Positions 43,905 to 55,720 of a stretch of 64,000 bases of DNA are shown here, piece by piece. Both the position numbers and the translations under genes were made by a program. Position 1 is the first letter of the stretch, and every line of letters starts with the position of its first letter. Source of the stretch: Pseudeuparius sepicola (Eukaryota; Arthropoda; Insecta; Coleoptera; Anthribidae). The notes under the pieces are model-generated. The model did not search any database, was not told where the DNA came from, and was given only the letters and a program-made list of their open reading frames with translations. The stretch spans positions 13,779,735 through 13,843,734 of the forward strand of contig OY987307.1 in the NCBI GenBank assembly GCA_963920635.1, read 5' to 3'.

Positions 43905-44675
43905 ACTGGGTGTCCCAAATGTAATGGGCCATAGAGCAACTGCATATATTTTGGGTCAAAATATTACGATTGAGCTTAACAACTACGGGTCAAATCTCAC
44001 CTGTTAACTCCAATGTTCGAAACATAAAATTTTTTCCTACCGCTTTCAAGTGTTACGGATCAACTGTACCATTTAAAGAGAAAAAATCCCTATGAACAAT
44101 GTACCAAAAATTATTCGTTTCAAAATGGAAAGGATTGAATTTGACAAAATTTGGACACCCTAGAAAGCCAATAGTATTTTAACCAATGCCCATTTGGCAT
44201 TTTGTCTTTATTTTGAATGTACAGTTGAGTTGGTCTGTAACATTTGAAAGCGGTAGGTGAAAATTGTATGTTTCGAATATTGAAGTCAACAGGTGTTTTG
44301 GGGCACGTTTTGTCAATTTCAACGCAAACGGTTGATTTTATCGTTGAGACATAAAAAGGTGCACTAAAATGATGAATGCGCAAGACCAAAAAGTTAACCT
44401 CGAAAAAGTTACGAGTAAAAGCACCATCCAAAAACAGCGCAAGTGGCACCCTCTGTGAGATACGTAGAAGTTGACATTTTCAGCTTATTCTCCATTCACA
44501 AAAACATAACCATGTCAAATTTTAGTTCAGCACCTTGATTATTTTAAGGGAAAAAAATGAACTTCAACGCCCTGTACTTCACGAACTATTGAGATTTAAC
44601 CCGTAGTTGTTAAGCTCAATCGTAATATTTTAACCCAAAATGCAGTCTATGACCCATTGCTTTTGGGACAACCTG
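43905..44675. mobile_element. Foldback MITE, complete
   Basis: The left end CTGGGTGTCCCAAATGTAAT is mirrored on the right by ATTGCTTTTGGGACAACCTG, followed by TA. The arms match for more than 80 bp (the CGATTGAGCTTAACAACTAC block on both strands). The interior is homologous, in inverted orientation, to the truncated element at 15824-16425. No coding capacity. Confidence 0.75.
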
Positions 44676-46866
44676 TATAGAAGTATAATTTACTAATAGA
44701 GAAATTTTTGGACGTAGCATTATTAGAAAATAGCTTCCCAACAAATTGTGTATTGTTTGATTAGTATGTAAAATACTATTTTAAGAAGAATTATCGAACC
44801 CATTTAATGGGTTAAATGTTTTTTGTATATATTTCCCATAATCGGATAGTAGTCCTGATTAATCGACTGAGGCCCCGAAACCGCTGATATGGGCAAGCTA
44901 GTCTGGTTAATCAAGGAGAATTGGGACCCGACCGCAGAAAAGGGCCAGCAGACATTCAGAAGGGAATTGGCGGTTTCCATAGTTTGCCCTGATTTGGGTT
45001 GGAACAGGGTTCGATCTAATCGACGATTTGAAGTAAATCAACTAGAACCAATTTATCTTAGATGTTACTTCTGCATCGCAATCTTAGTTAAAAACAATAT
45101 TTTTATTAGAAATATGATCAATTTTACGTTACCAAAAAAAAGTGATTGTCTTCATACAGGGTGTCCCAGAGTCAGTAGTCCAAAGTTTGATTGTTTAGAA
45201 GCCCAAAGATCGCTATTTTGTTATGCTGTCGTAAATATCTGATTTTCAAGAAAAGTAAATTTCTGATTTAAAGTTAGTGCACATATCACGATATTTTTAT
45301 TTTTGATAAGAAAACAATTTTGCGAACAGTTTGCTCAGACGCCAGGAGTGGTTTTTCTCGGTCCAGAGTTGTTTCAGCCAGGGAGGTTTGCAGGGGGTGA
45401 AATCAAACCAATAGTTATCACCAAATTATCCCATATATTAACCACCCAAAAACTATGTATAAAATAATAATTATAATTATAAACTAAACTAAAATAAACC
45501 TTCTTCTCCGGCGACAGGCGACGGCTCTCTGAAAATTATACAAGCGATCCTACGGAAACAGCACCGGTGGAAGCACCGGCTAGCTGAGACTAGGAAGGCA
45601 AATGGTATTTTTTACAAGAGTGGTACAAATTTGGCGGCGGTGTTTGGATAGTACCGGCAATTGCTACCGATACTCCCCAGGCAGCAGACAGGCGTTCTTT
45701 TGTCAAACTGAAATGGAAACTATTATAATACTCAAATTACTCTCGGAGCTGCGATATTATATATTATCGATCTGATAGCACCAGAGCGGATACAGTAGTA
45801 ACTAGGTTGGTGAGTGTTATCTCATAAAATACACAAACGTAACATGACGTGATTTGTGGGATGTGGGAATCAACAAATTAAGCTAGAAAACTGTTATTAC
45901 CGGGCTAGCTATTGCCCGTAGTCTATACCTGTATCCGAAATTATAAAATAAATAACTATACTCACTATATATTTACCGTTGAGATTTATTTACAAAATTT
46001 TGTTTATCCATATATAAATGTGTTACGTTTTCAAGTTCCCCTTCGCAAATCAGGGGAATTCTGGTATTTTTTTATGAAATTGTTATTTCCGGGGATTTTA
46101 TTGTTAACACTAAATAGGGCTAATTATTCCACTGTAAATTAGAAGCGCGAAGCATAGTACGTAAAGTTCCCGAACTGTGAAAATTATTTAATTGCCCTTT
46201 ATCTCGTCGCAATAAAGCTAAAACTTTATTTCATTTTATCCAATTCTGTAAAGCGAAATTTTCTATGTTGTAGCAATTCCCATAACAGTTGCCGCTAAAA
46301 TTAAATGTTTCGAAATAAGTTCAATCCCGAGTCTATTAACAACTTAAAACTCCCGTAAACAAATTAGTAGATAAAATAGTTTGGAACTTCCGAGCTTTGA
46401 GCTTTGTGTGGAGTTTAATTCCATTAGAATCAATTATTTGCTAAATTGGAGTTAAATTGCTAAATGCCTAGGAGCCTTGGAGCATTTCACAGGCCCTGTG
46501 CATTAGACTTTTAATTTTACTTCCACGTCACTCCGCGATGGAAGTTTGTTTCAACATAACAAAATTACAAAACTTCAAACTTATCGTTGTTGTTAACTAA
46601 TAATAATATAATAATAATACCCACCCTCACAATATTCCAAACCAAGAGTATAACCCAGAAGCAACCAAAAAATGCTTGTGTGGGGGAGTGGCGGCAATTA
46701 GTATTATTTTATTTTCATTGTCATTTGCGGCCAACCAGCGTGGGTCTTGGAAGGAAAAAATCACGTTAGTAATTAAACAATTAAAGCTTAAAAAAACTAA
46801 ATATATTCTCTACTATCGATGATCAATTATCGGAAAGTGTCAGAAACGAAAAATGTCAGATATCAT
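44676..46866. other. No gene recognised
   Basis: A single CAGGGTGTCCCAGAGTCAGT tip at 45157 looks like one end of another MITE. An inverted LINE-tail-like repeat lies at 46604-46668. The frame at 44889-45242 has no motif. Confidence 0.4.
46604..46668 (-). repeat. LINE-tail-like repeat, copy 3 (inverted)
   Basis: The minus strand reads GGTTGCTTCTGGGTTATACT, then GTTTGGAATATTGTGAGGGT, then an ATT-rich tail, as at 131-200 and 4934-4995. Confidence 0.5.
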
Positions 46867-47322
46867 CAGAGCTGGGCAAGTAATTAGGCGAAAGTAATTG
46901 AACTGTCAATTAATTCCTTTTCATGGAATTGTACTTAGTTGGAATTACTTTTGAAATAGAGACAGTAATTGTAATTTAATATCAAGTCCTTTTTGGAAAG
47001 GAATTGTACTTGTAATTTAAAATCAATTACTTCTGGCAATTGCAATTCCTATTTAAAATTCCTTTAATGTAATTACTGTTTCAATTACAATTACTTTTCC
47101 AATTACAATTACTTTTTCAATTACAATTACTTAGACAATCTCCTCTTGTGGTGCCGGCCGGCGACGGCCCGAGCTGATTAATCAGGGAAACCTGGATTGA
47201 TTTAGGAAATATTGCAACGTTGGTTGGGCCAACCTCGCCAACAAAATGCAATGCAAAATAAATGCGTCATCACTGACAAAGTCCGCAATAATTAGAAAAG
47301 TTTTTTAAAATATAATTGTATT

Positions 47323-47454
47323 CTTCCATCGTCAGCACCAGTCGAGAGACTATTTTCGTTTGCGACAATTGTGAATGCCCCCAAAAGGTATGCTCTAACT
47401 GATAATAATTTTGAAATGTGGCATGGCCTTAAGATTTTTTTGTATACATTTTAA
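47323..47454 (+). pseudogene. hAT transposase C-terminal dimerisation domain remnant
   Basis: A frame of 43 codons reads LPSSAPVERLFSFATIVNAP, then KRYALTDNNFEMW, and ends with a natural stop. SSAPVERLFS and the R-L-D-NFE spacing are signatures of the hATC domain at the end of hAT transposases. The rest of the gene is gone; the element is non-autonomous. Confidence 0.8.
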
Positions 47455-47619
47455 AAGATTTATTTTATTTCTCTATTCATGTAGCCGTTTATTTTCAGTT
47501 TTATTTTCATAGAAACTGAGCTGTGACTCTGTGAGGCCATTGTGTTTTTAGACATAGGTATTACTATATTATACTGTTGCCTACTGAATATAATTCATTT
47601 TGTTCATTAAAATACTGTA

Positions 47620-48296
47620 CAGGGTGGGCCAAATTGGACACTTTTAAAGGAAACTCCTATTTTAACGGAGATAGACGAAAACTGATATCGGTGTCTGAAG
47701 CTCATTTTCTATGATCAACTTTAATGGCGAAAACCGCTGTCACCGGTTTTGTGTTTCTGTAAAACATTTCTAAAGCACTTTTTCACGCAGAATCCAATAC
47801 AGCTAGAACTACTTTTTTTTCAATGGTTTAAGAGTTACTGATGGAAAAAAAATATTTTTTAAATGGAACACCCTGTATATTTTTGCATTTTTTAATAGAG
47901 CAAAAAATTAACATTCCAAAAATATATAACACTTAAATCATTACTTAGGTAGTTATCAATTACTAATAGCTTTTATGAATTTTTTCATAAGGAACTCTTA
48001 AACCATTGCCTTAAAAAAAATGTAGTAGCAGTATTGGATTCTACGTGAAAAAGTGCTTTAGAAATGTTTTTACAGAAACACAAAATTTTCATCCTGAAAA
48101 AAGTTACGGCCACTTTTCGAAAACGCACATATTCGAATAACGCCCCGTAACTCAGGAACAGTGACAGATATCGACTTTCGGTTTTCGCCATTAAGTTTAT
48201 CATAAAAAATGAGCCTCAGACACCGATATCAGCCTTCGCCTATTTCCATCAAAAATAGAAGTTTCCCTTTAAAAGTGTCGAATTTGGCCCACCCTG
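47620..48296. mobile_element. CAGGGTG-ended foldback MITE (nested in hAT)
   Basis: Starts CAGGGTGGGCCAAATTGGAC and ends TTTGGCCCACCCTG, flanked by TA. Long arms share AAACTCC/AGTTT, ACTGATATCGGTGTCTGA and GTGAAAAAGTGCTTTAGAAA blocks in inverted order. No coding capacity. Confidence 0.85.
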
Positions 48297-48664
48297 TACA
48301 TTTTATTTATTTGATTTTAATATTTGCCATTTACAAAGACACAAAGACTAAATTGTTTTTGCATCGCAGAAAATAATGCTTAATATAGTTAAGTTATCAG
48401 TTATGGTTTTTTAAGTAACTAGGTAAGTACCTACCTTATTTTGGTGTCTACAAGTTTAATAGAAAATAAAGCAAAAAAGAAATAATTGAAAAAGTAATTG
48501 TTTACATCAATTCCAATTCCAAATACAAGTAATTGTAATTGTAATTCAATTACATTTCAAAATATCAAAGGAATTGTAATTGGATCTAATTACATTCCTA
48601 CAAAAGTAATTGGAATTGTAATTGGTCAGTTTTTAATTGTAATTGACCCAGCTCTGGACATCAT

Positions 48665-49432
48665 GAATAATTTAGCAATGCCCATTATATTCTTAATAAA
48701 ATAATTAGATTTTGTCTATTTCCAAAACCATACTAAAGGCAATTAGAAGACATGTTTTAAATGGATACAATTATGTGGAAGCGAAAAGATAAATTTCAAA
48801 ACTATAACCACCATATCAACACAAACTGTGTATATAGAAGAAAATAGATCGGCATAATATTGTGTCCTTACACTGGCTTTAATGTTTAATGTGTGGCAAT
48901 TTGTAATTTTTTTATCGGTCAATCAAGAAAATATGTTTGACAGTGGTAGACAATAAATGACAATATAATGGACCTTTTTCACTAACTTGAAGTTACGTAA
49001 CTTGCATGACTAAAAAGGGAGAACATATTTACTAGTTTTGTGTAGTAGAAACCGATTTTCCAAAAAAGTACCACACAATTTTTTATTAGGCAAAGAAGTG
49101 GTAACAATATCAGAATATCCAGCGACATTTTGGATGAATAAAAGTACGCCCCGATTTGCCCTGTTGTCGGAATTTTAATCGATATTTCCTATACTTGTGC
49201 TAATAAGATTTTGAAGGTTAAATTTCCGCATTATTCCAACAATCGTAGAAACATAGTCTTCCATTAAGCTTGCAACAACAATCGACGGATTATGAATTTT
49301 TCTAAATTTCCTTTTTTTATTTGGAAAATATCGGGAGCTATTTTTTTAAATGAACACACATTGTAAGAAACGACGGTATCTCTTATATCTCTATCTCAAT
49401 GCTATATAGTCCGTCCAAGGAAATTCCATATA
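48665..49432. other. No gene recognised
   Basis: AT-rich, no motif identified. Confidence 0.4.
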
Positions 49433-49778
49433 CAATGACCGGCAAAAAGTTGGACACAAATAGAAAACTTTTTTATTATTAATTTCTCAGAAAATTTTAT
49501 TCTTGATAAAAGTTTCAAACTTAAGACACACATATCAAACTTTAAATATCTCTTTTTGGGTACGAGGTAGATTAAAAAATGTCAAAATAACTCAAGAGTA
49601 AAGTACCCTTATTTTTTAAAATACGGTAAAAAGTGACTTACAAAAGTTGTTTGGAATCAAAGGTGGATGTCAGATTTAAAGTCACAATTTTGTTCGATTA
49701 GCAGCTAGAAATTTAAATTAATCGAAATCAGAGTTTAAAATTATTAAATTTTTGCGTCCAACTTTCTGCCGGTCACTG
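49433..49778. mobile_element. CAGTGACC-family MITE (346 bp)
   Basis: Ends CAATGACCGGCAAAAAGTTG and CAACTTTCTGCCGGTCACTG with TA on both sides. Its interior matches parts of 53304-53786 and 10295-10458. Tc1/mariner-like by TA target and short TIRs. Non-coding. Confidence 0.85.
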
Positions 49779-51644
49779 TATCTGATCGCATACTCCTGCT
49801 ATGTCAGTGGTTGTTCAGATTTTGATTCCTGTGAAATTGTTATGCGCTGCACTACTTTTATGATTTATTTGTATGTGGAAAGTGTCCTTAACCACCCGTG
49901 GGATATATCGTCATGGTGTCAGCACTATTTCACGACCTGGTATGATTTTTTCAATGCGATTTTTTTGCCCATTATCATAAGGTCGGTATTTTTTATTTTT
50001 AATTAAAACTTACGAATATTTTGGAAATATCTAAAAATCGGGTAAACTGATTCAAAACAGCCCATAATGGTCCCATTAATAACCAATAACTGGTAGTTTT
50101 TGCACGATCCCCATTCTTGTTATGAGGTCCCTACTTTTAAAACTTCTCCCAAATTGAATATTTCTCACCTTTACTTTGCAAGTTGAATTCCCGCCCGTTT
50201 AATCAAACACTTCTTTTTTCCTTCGTTAACCTATTATAAGATTAGCCAAGGAGGCATTCGGGTAACTTAGTTAAACTCCCTTGCTGCACCGGCTCTTACC
50301 TCGGGGATCTTCTTTCACAAGTCGAAAAAGAGAATATGTTAAGTGTATTGTCTTCACAACGGAAGTTTGTTCCTCAAAGACGTGTCGACAATTTTAATTT
50401 AGGAACATATAGAAAAACACTAATTATGCGCTTTTAAAATTATACTAGGATTGTTCACTACTAGCTTAAACACTTTCATAGAGCTAGAAATTACATTTCT
50501 AAAATAGAAGATAGTTGCTTATGCACTGGGCCCCCATTTGATAATTTGTATATGTTTTAGGTAAAGTTTATTACAAATTGTCCTCTAAAAGCAAAATAAT
50601 TTCTCTTGTAGGCCATCGAGTTCTAATTACTCTGTACATGAAGTCTACTTTGTCAAGAATATAAATGTAATTGAACAGAATATTATGCAGCTAAGCATTG
50701 ATCGATATCATTCTGCCAAAACTGCACTTCAAAATTCCGCAGATATGTAAAATATTCATATTGCATGATGTCGTCCCGAATTTTGTCTTCGATCAGCCCC
50801 GGATTTCCATATTTATATACGGGCGTCACCGAAAATGTACAGATGGCAGCAGTTGGCCTCTAACCGCATATAATAACAATGACATAAAAATGGGAGTGTT
50901 CTCCCTCGAGACATGAACCTTGTGTGTATAGATGTATACATGCGAACTCTGCAAACTGAGGGAAACGTGAAAATTCCAGAATCAGATTGCGTGAACTGAA
51001 ATGAGAAATATTTGAATACTTCTGTGATTTACCTGGAAATTTTTAAGACTTGTACGTCTTCTTTTATTCTTATGAATGTATTCTTTGTGCTGTCGGAATA
51101 AATTTGATTTGAAACATGACAAAATGTCGTTTATGTGCTTCAGTACATGTATTTTGACCAATAAAGTATTGTAAATGGAATTCCAACTTCCAAACCCACC
51201 CCAAACTGTAAAGACAGTTAGATCCCTCCTCAAACAGCCAACTGAATTGGGGCCTCAAACCCGTAATGTCGTCGCCGGTAAGTCACCGCCGACGGGGCGC
51301 ATAAATATGTAAATCCGGCCCTGGAAGGGCCTCGTTCTGACCCGGGCGTTTCGACGGATGTTTTCGCTCCTGTATCGCATCTGAAATTCAGATATTTCGC
51401 AACTGAGAAAATCGAAGACGAGGGATTTAGCTATTCGATTTGATGGTCATGCGATTACTGGACGGAAGCAACATATTATTTTGAGAAATAACAGGTTCTG
51501 AGGTCTGATCCAAAGTCGCCAAGTAATAAGTTGATAAAAAAATTGGAAATATTTTTATTATTTATATATTATAAAACAATTATTTGAAAATATTTTATTT
51601 GTCGATGACAATAAAACATCGCTTAGTGCTTAGTGAGGTTCATA
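49779..51644. other. No gene recognised
   Basis: No frame with recognisable motifs. A GC-richer patch at about 51268-51345 stands out from the AT-rich background. Confidence 0.4.
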
Positions 51645-52155
51645 CAGGGTGTTCCAGAAATGAGTGCTGCCCCATACATAGCCGTAATAAGCCCAGAAAT
51701 TAAGAGACCCGCCTTTTTTTGCTCAAAACTCAAAATTAAGGGTCCAGGAGCTGTCAAAAAATGTAGTTTTTGGTCATAACTTTTGACTGATTTAATTCAG
51801 CTTCGGAAAATATTGGTAAACAATTATCATGCATGACCCGATATGATCAGAAATTTTGCATTTCCACCAAAAGTTTTAACACTATTATTATTCTAAAAGT
51901 ACATACATAATTTAATTCTGCTTAAAAAGTATTCTCAGATATTTTCGTATAGGTAAAAACGTGAACGAGACATAGAACGTAATAAATTTAGAAAAAATTG
52001 AAAACAATATAAACTATTCCTTGTGACACTTTTTCCAAAGATTAAATATATTAAAAAATACAATAATTTACAGGCGTGATAGTACCATAGTTGATAAAAT
52101 TAATAAAGGTATTTTACTCTAATGATATTTTCATATATTTTTTTTGGACACCCCG
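51645..52155. mobile_element. CAGGGTG-ended MITE (511 bp)
   Basis: The left end TA-CAGGGTGTTCCAG and the right end TTTGGACACCCCG-TA are inverted. Arms are short and eroded. Non-coding. Confidence 0.6.
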
Positions 52156-52269
52156 TAGATTAAATGTTAAGTTACTCAATGACAACTTCAGTTTAAATAT
52201 AAGCAAAATTGTTTATCATGTATGCTTTCTTTCCAAAAAATGTAAAAAATTTTCCCTCTTGTTCAGTCT

Positions 52270-52650
52270 AAAAGTGGACATACTCAAGAACCTCCAGAGT
52301 CCATAGATCTAACTAAAGCTCCTAAAATTGGTGATTGTGTTGTCAAGTACGGAAGAATTTTGGGTAGCTCTGTCACTTCTGGTGATTTTAACTTCAGTGA
52401 AATAAAGTGGCTACTATGTAGACACTAAGGCCACTGGGCGCTGCTGCATATTTTAGTCAAGCCTTTTACAGTCATGCTTGTTCGTTTTGTCACAGCCAAC
52501 TAGATTTAGAAACAACAATATCTATTTTGGACCTTGACTTCTCCAACAGTGAAGAAATTATTGTTTCCTATCGCACACCGGTGGGATTGCCGGATCATAT
52601 GACTATTCATAGCAGTGTTCAGGTTTTCTATAAATCGACAAGTAGGTAGG
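52270..52650 (+). pseudogene. LINE endonuclease (APE-type) remnant
   Basis: The frame reads DLTKAPKIGDCVVKYG, then VTSGDFNFSEIKW, the GDFN block of the apurinic-type endonuclease of non-LTR retrotransposons. After a stop at about 52428, and in other frames, it reads QAFYSHACSFCHSQL-like, LDLDFSNSEEIIVSYRTPVG and LPDHMTIHS, the SDH-type catalytic end. Order and spacing fit a CR1/Jockey-like element. Several frame changes; dead. Confidence 0.65.
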
Positions 52651-53303
52651 TATTTTTCCTAGAGCAAGCTCGATTTGCATGGACTTAATTCCTCGCTAGA
52701 AAATTTGGTTCTGGAAAAAACATGTTTGTATGCCAACACAGTCGCGGTCAATAACTAAAATAAATATAAAAGTATCTGGAGGACTACACCTTGACATCTC
52801 TATGTAATATGAATATGGCTGGAAAAACAATGTTCTCTTATCTTTCCTATGAAACTACATAATAGAAAATGTTATTGGATTCATACGGTACCCTGGTAGA
52901 ATGTTGTTTATTGGGTAGTTTATAGTATTATGAGAGTGACAATTATTTTTGGTCTAAGATACGGCTGCCAAATATGTGCGCTCATCGTTTTTTTATATCA
53001 TAATGCAGTTTTTATTGATCGTTTTAAATAGAGAAATATATTTATGCTGGGTTGCCTATTAAAATATGACCGCAATTAGTCTTAATTAAAATAAAATGAA
53101 TTAATTTTTTCAAAACGATTTCGTTCACTAGTTTTTTAAATAAATTATAATTCATTTCAGAGCAAAATATGTAAAGAACTTTAAGAAAATTGGGTTGCTA
53201 TTGCTCGCTTGGCCGCAACCTTACGGTAGCTAGGTGTAAACAGGTAGGTATCAATCCGGTAAATATATAATTACGTTCATAACGTATCCTTTTAAGTTAT
53301 ATA

Positions 53304-53786
53304 ATGACCGACAAAAAGTTGGACACAAAAATTTAATAATTTTAAACTCTGATTTTGGTTAATTTAAATTTCTAGCTGCTACTCGAGCAAAATTAAAGTT
53401 TAGTAGCAAATTCATATGTTATCCGATGATAAGTTGCGCTTGCGGTATTTTGTTTTTTTTTTTGTAATGCACAGGGTGGTCGAAAAAAATACAAAAAAAG
53501 TTAAATTTCTTTTTTTTAGTAGGTGGTTGTGACTTTAAATCTGACATCCGCCTTTGATTCCAAACAACTTTTGTAAGTAACTTTTTACCGTATTTTAAAA
53601 AATAAGGGTACTTTACTATTTAGTTATTTTGACATTTTTGAATCTACCTCGTATCCAAAAAGAGATATTTAAATTTTGATATGTGAGTTTTGAGTTTGAA
53701 ATAATGCACCAACTTTTATCAAGAATAAAATTTTCTGAGAAATTAATAATAAAAAAGTTTTCCATTTGTGTCCAACTTTCTCACTG
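53304..53786. mobile_element. CAGTGACC-family MITE, larger version
   Basis: Ends AATGACCGACAAAAAGTTGG and GTGTCCAACTTTCTCACTG with TA at both sides. About 483 bp; it contains a CACAGGGTGGTCGAAAAA stretch absent from the 346-bp relative. Non-coding. Confidence 0.8.
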
Positions 53787-54155
53787 TATATCAAATTGAA
53801 GGTAATTACTAGCTTGGAATGCGGTTGCCTATATCCTCTTGCTCCACTGAAAGAAAATGAACTGTTTTTTCAATATATCAAAGTGGCCGCAAAAAGGGGT
53901 TGCTAGCTGTTAGAGATAGATCAGAGTGAAAGAGAGTTAGCACTCGACACCATTCATCAGACAAAGATATAGTACTCTGTCACCTGTATGTCGTTTTAAA
54001 GCTACTGCGTATGCGTTGATAGGTAATGTTCTCAACTAGATAGTAACATTTTTATTCTAACCACATTGTTTTGGAGCTTGTAACGCAACACGTGGTTTTA
54101 ATATAATATTTTAAAATTAATACGTTTGTTGAAGTAAAACTTAAATTTAAAAAAA

Positions 54156-54308
54156 TGAAGATATGTCTTCTATGTGGTGAAAAGCATAATGTGCTTGACT
54201 TAAATGCTTTATTTAAAAAGTGCTCTTTAATATGTTATTGTTTCGTCGCAAATAAAACCTCTGATCTATGTTTAACAGCTAGCAACCCCTATTTGCGGCC
54301 ACTTTGAT
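54156..54308 (+). other. Short CxxC reading frame in the long-inverted-repeat element
   Basis: An ATG-initiated frame of 50 codons starts MKICLLCGEKHNVLDLNALF and has further Cys residues. A CxxC at the very N-terminus is seen in ZAD- and THAP-type DNA-binding domains, so this might be the first exon of a lost transposase. Its 3' end runs into the inner inverted repeat. Speculative. Confidence 0.2.
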
Positions 54309-54672
54309 ATGTGCAACTGTAATCGATCATTTAGAGAAAAAATAGCTTTACTTAGATATATAACTTAAGAGGATATTATTATATTACGGATTGATAGGTA
54401 CCTGTTTACACCTGGCTACCGTAAGGTTGCGGCCAGGCGAGCAATGGCAATGGTTCTTTACATATTTTGCTGTGAAATGAATTATCAAAAACAAGTGAAC
54501 GAAATCGTTTTGAAAAAAGTAATTAATTTTATTTTAATTAAAAATTCTTGCGACCATATTTTAATAGGCAACCCAGCTTAAATATATTTCTCTATTTAAA
54601 ACGATGAATAAAAATTGCATATTGATTAAAAAACAGATGAGCGCACATTATTTCTTGGCCGTATCTTAGACT

Positions 54673-55168
54673 ATTTCAAAATATTCTCCGGCATGTAACT
54701 TTAATATGAGACAACTTCTGTCTACACAAGCTGTAGTTTATAAGTAGTTGAGACAAAGTTAAAAACAAAACCTACTTAACGTGATTACAGCAAGCTGACA
54801 TTTCCAGCTGCAGTTTTCAACGCAAACACAAACTGTTTTAATAAAGAAAATGGCGATGCAAGGAGCAGTGCCATAATGAATTTTTAGATATACAACATGT
54901 GCCGTAGGCTTATTTGTCAAGTTGCTTTGCTTTGTGAATACTATAAATACATGTCTTTTAAAACACAGAAAATTGTTTATGGAATGCAAGGAATATTATT
55001 GATATTTTTTTGTAAATTGTACCTAGGTATGTACATTCTCTTTTTAATCCGATAAACTATCTTCAGGTACCTATTTATTTAATATCTTGAAGATATACCA
55101 AATCAAAATCTTAATTATTTGTTTCGGGATATTCAACAGATTCTTGTTCAATTTTCAGCACCATAATA
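54673..55168. other. No gene recognised
   Basis: AT-rich, with a GGTACCTATTTATT-like motif near 55068. No coding signal. Confidence 0.4.
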
Positions 55169-55720
55169 CAGGGAAACCCAAAATGAATTCCCAGCGGCCG
55201 GGGTAGACGCTACGACCAAAAATAAGACGAAAATCATATATGAAAAAATTTCAAAAAGTACTTCCTTAAGAAGTTATGGCCATCTAAAATAGTGAATTCA
55301 AGACATTTTCGCAAGATAGTATTAATTCATTTAAATCAAGTCATATCTGCACATAGTGTCATTTGCTGCCATTTTGTTCAATGCATTCGTGCAACCGTCG
55401 AAAAAAATTGTTTTCTACACGGCTTATTATTTCATTCTTGGGCATAATAATATTATGAAAATTCACCTTTTCAATGTCGTAGTGCTGTTTACTATAATTA
55501 TGCGACAACTAAATTTTGATATTCGAAATTTCATATTCTGGATACGAAAAACGGTGACTTGACTTAAATTAAACTATTTTTTAACATGATTTCACTGTTT
55601 TCGATGGCCACAACTTCTTAAGGAAGCACTTTTTGAAATTTTTTCATAAGTGATTTTCGTCTTATTTTTGGTCGTAGCGTCTACCCCCGGCCGCTGGGAA
55701 ATTCATTTTGGGACACCCTG
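55169..55720. mobile_element. CAGGG-ended foldback MITE (552 bp)
   Basis: The left end CAGGGAAACCCAAAATGAAT is mirrored by ATTCATTTTGGGACACCCTG at 55720, flanked by TA. Arms of about 150 bp match through CCCAGCGGCCGGGGTAGACG and CTTCCTTAAGAAGTT blocks. Non-coding. Confidence 0.85.

Larger units (their letters stand above)
46867..48656. mobile_element. hAT element with a nested mariner-type MITE
   Basis: The ends are CAGAGCTGGGCAAGTAATTA and ATTGACCCAGCTCTG. The 8-bp flanks GATATCAT (46859-46866) and GACATCAT (48657-48664) agree in seven positions, the target size of hAT elements. Subterminal regions on both sides are packed with AATTAC/GTAATT motifs. A remnant of the hAT dimerisation domain lies at 47323-47454. 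A CAGGGTG-ended MITE sits inside at 47620-48296. Confidence 0.85.
52952..54672. mobile_element. Long-inverted-repeat element (about 1.7 kb)
   Basis: Arms of about 320 bp (52952-53275 and 54370-54672) match in inverted orientation through GGTCTAAGATACGG, ATGAGCGCA, GGCAACCCAG and TAAGGTTGCGGCC blocks. A second inner inverted pair contains AGCTAGCAACCCCT and GCGGCCACTTTGATAT (about 53868-53925 and 54283-54310). A CAGTGACC-family MITE is nested at 53304-53786. The core holds a 50-codon frame with a CxxC motif (54156-54308). Family unknown. I see no clear target duplication. Confidence 0.7.
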
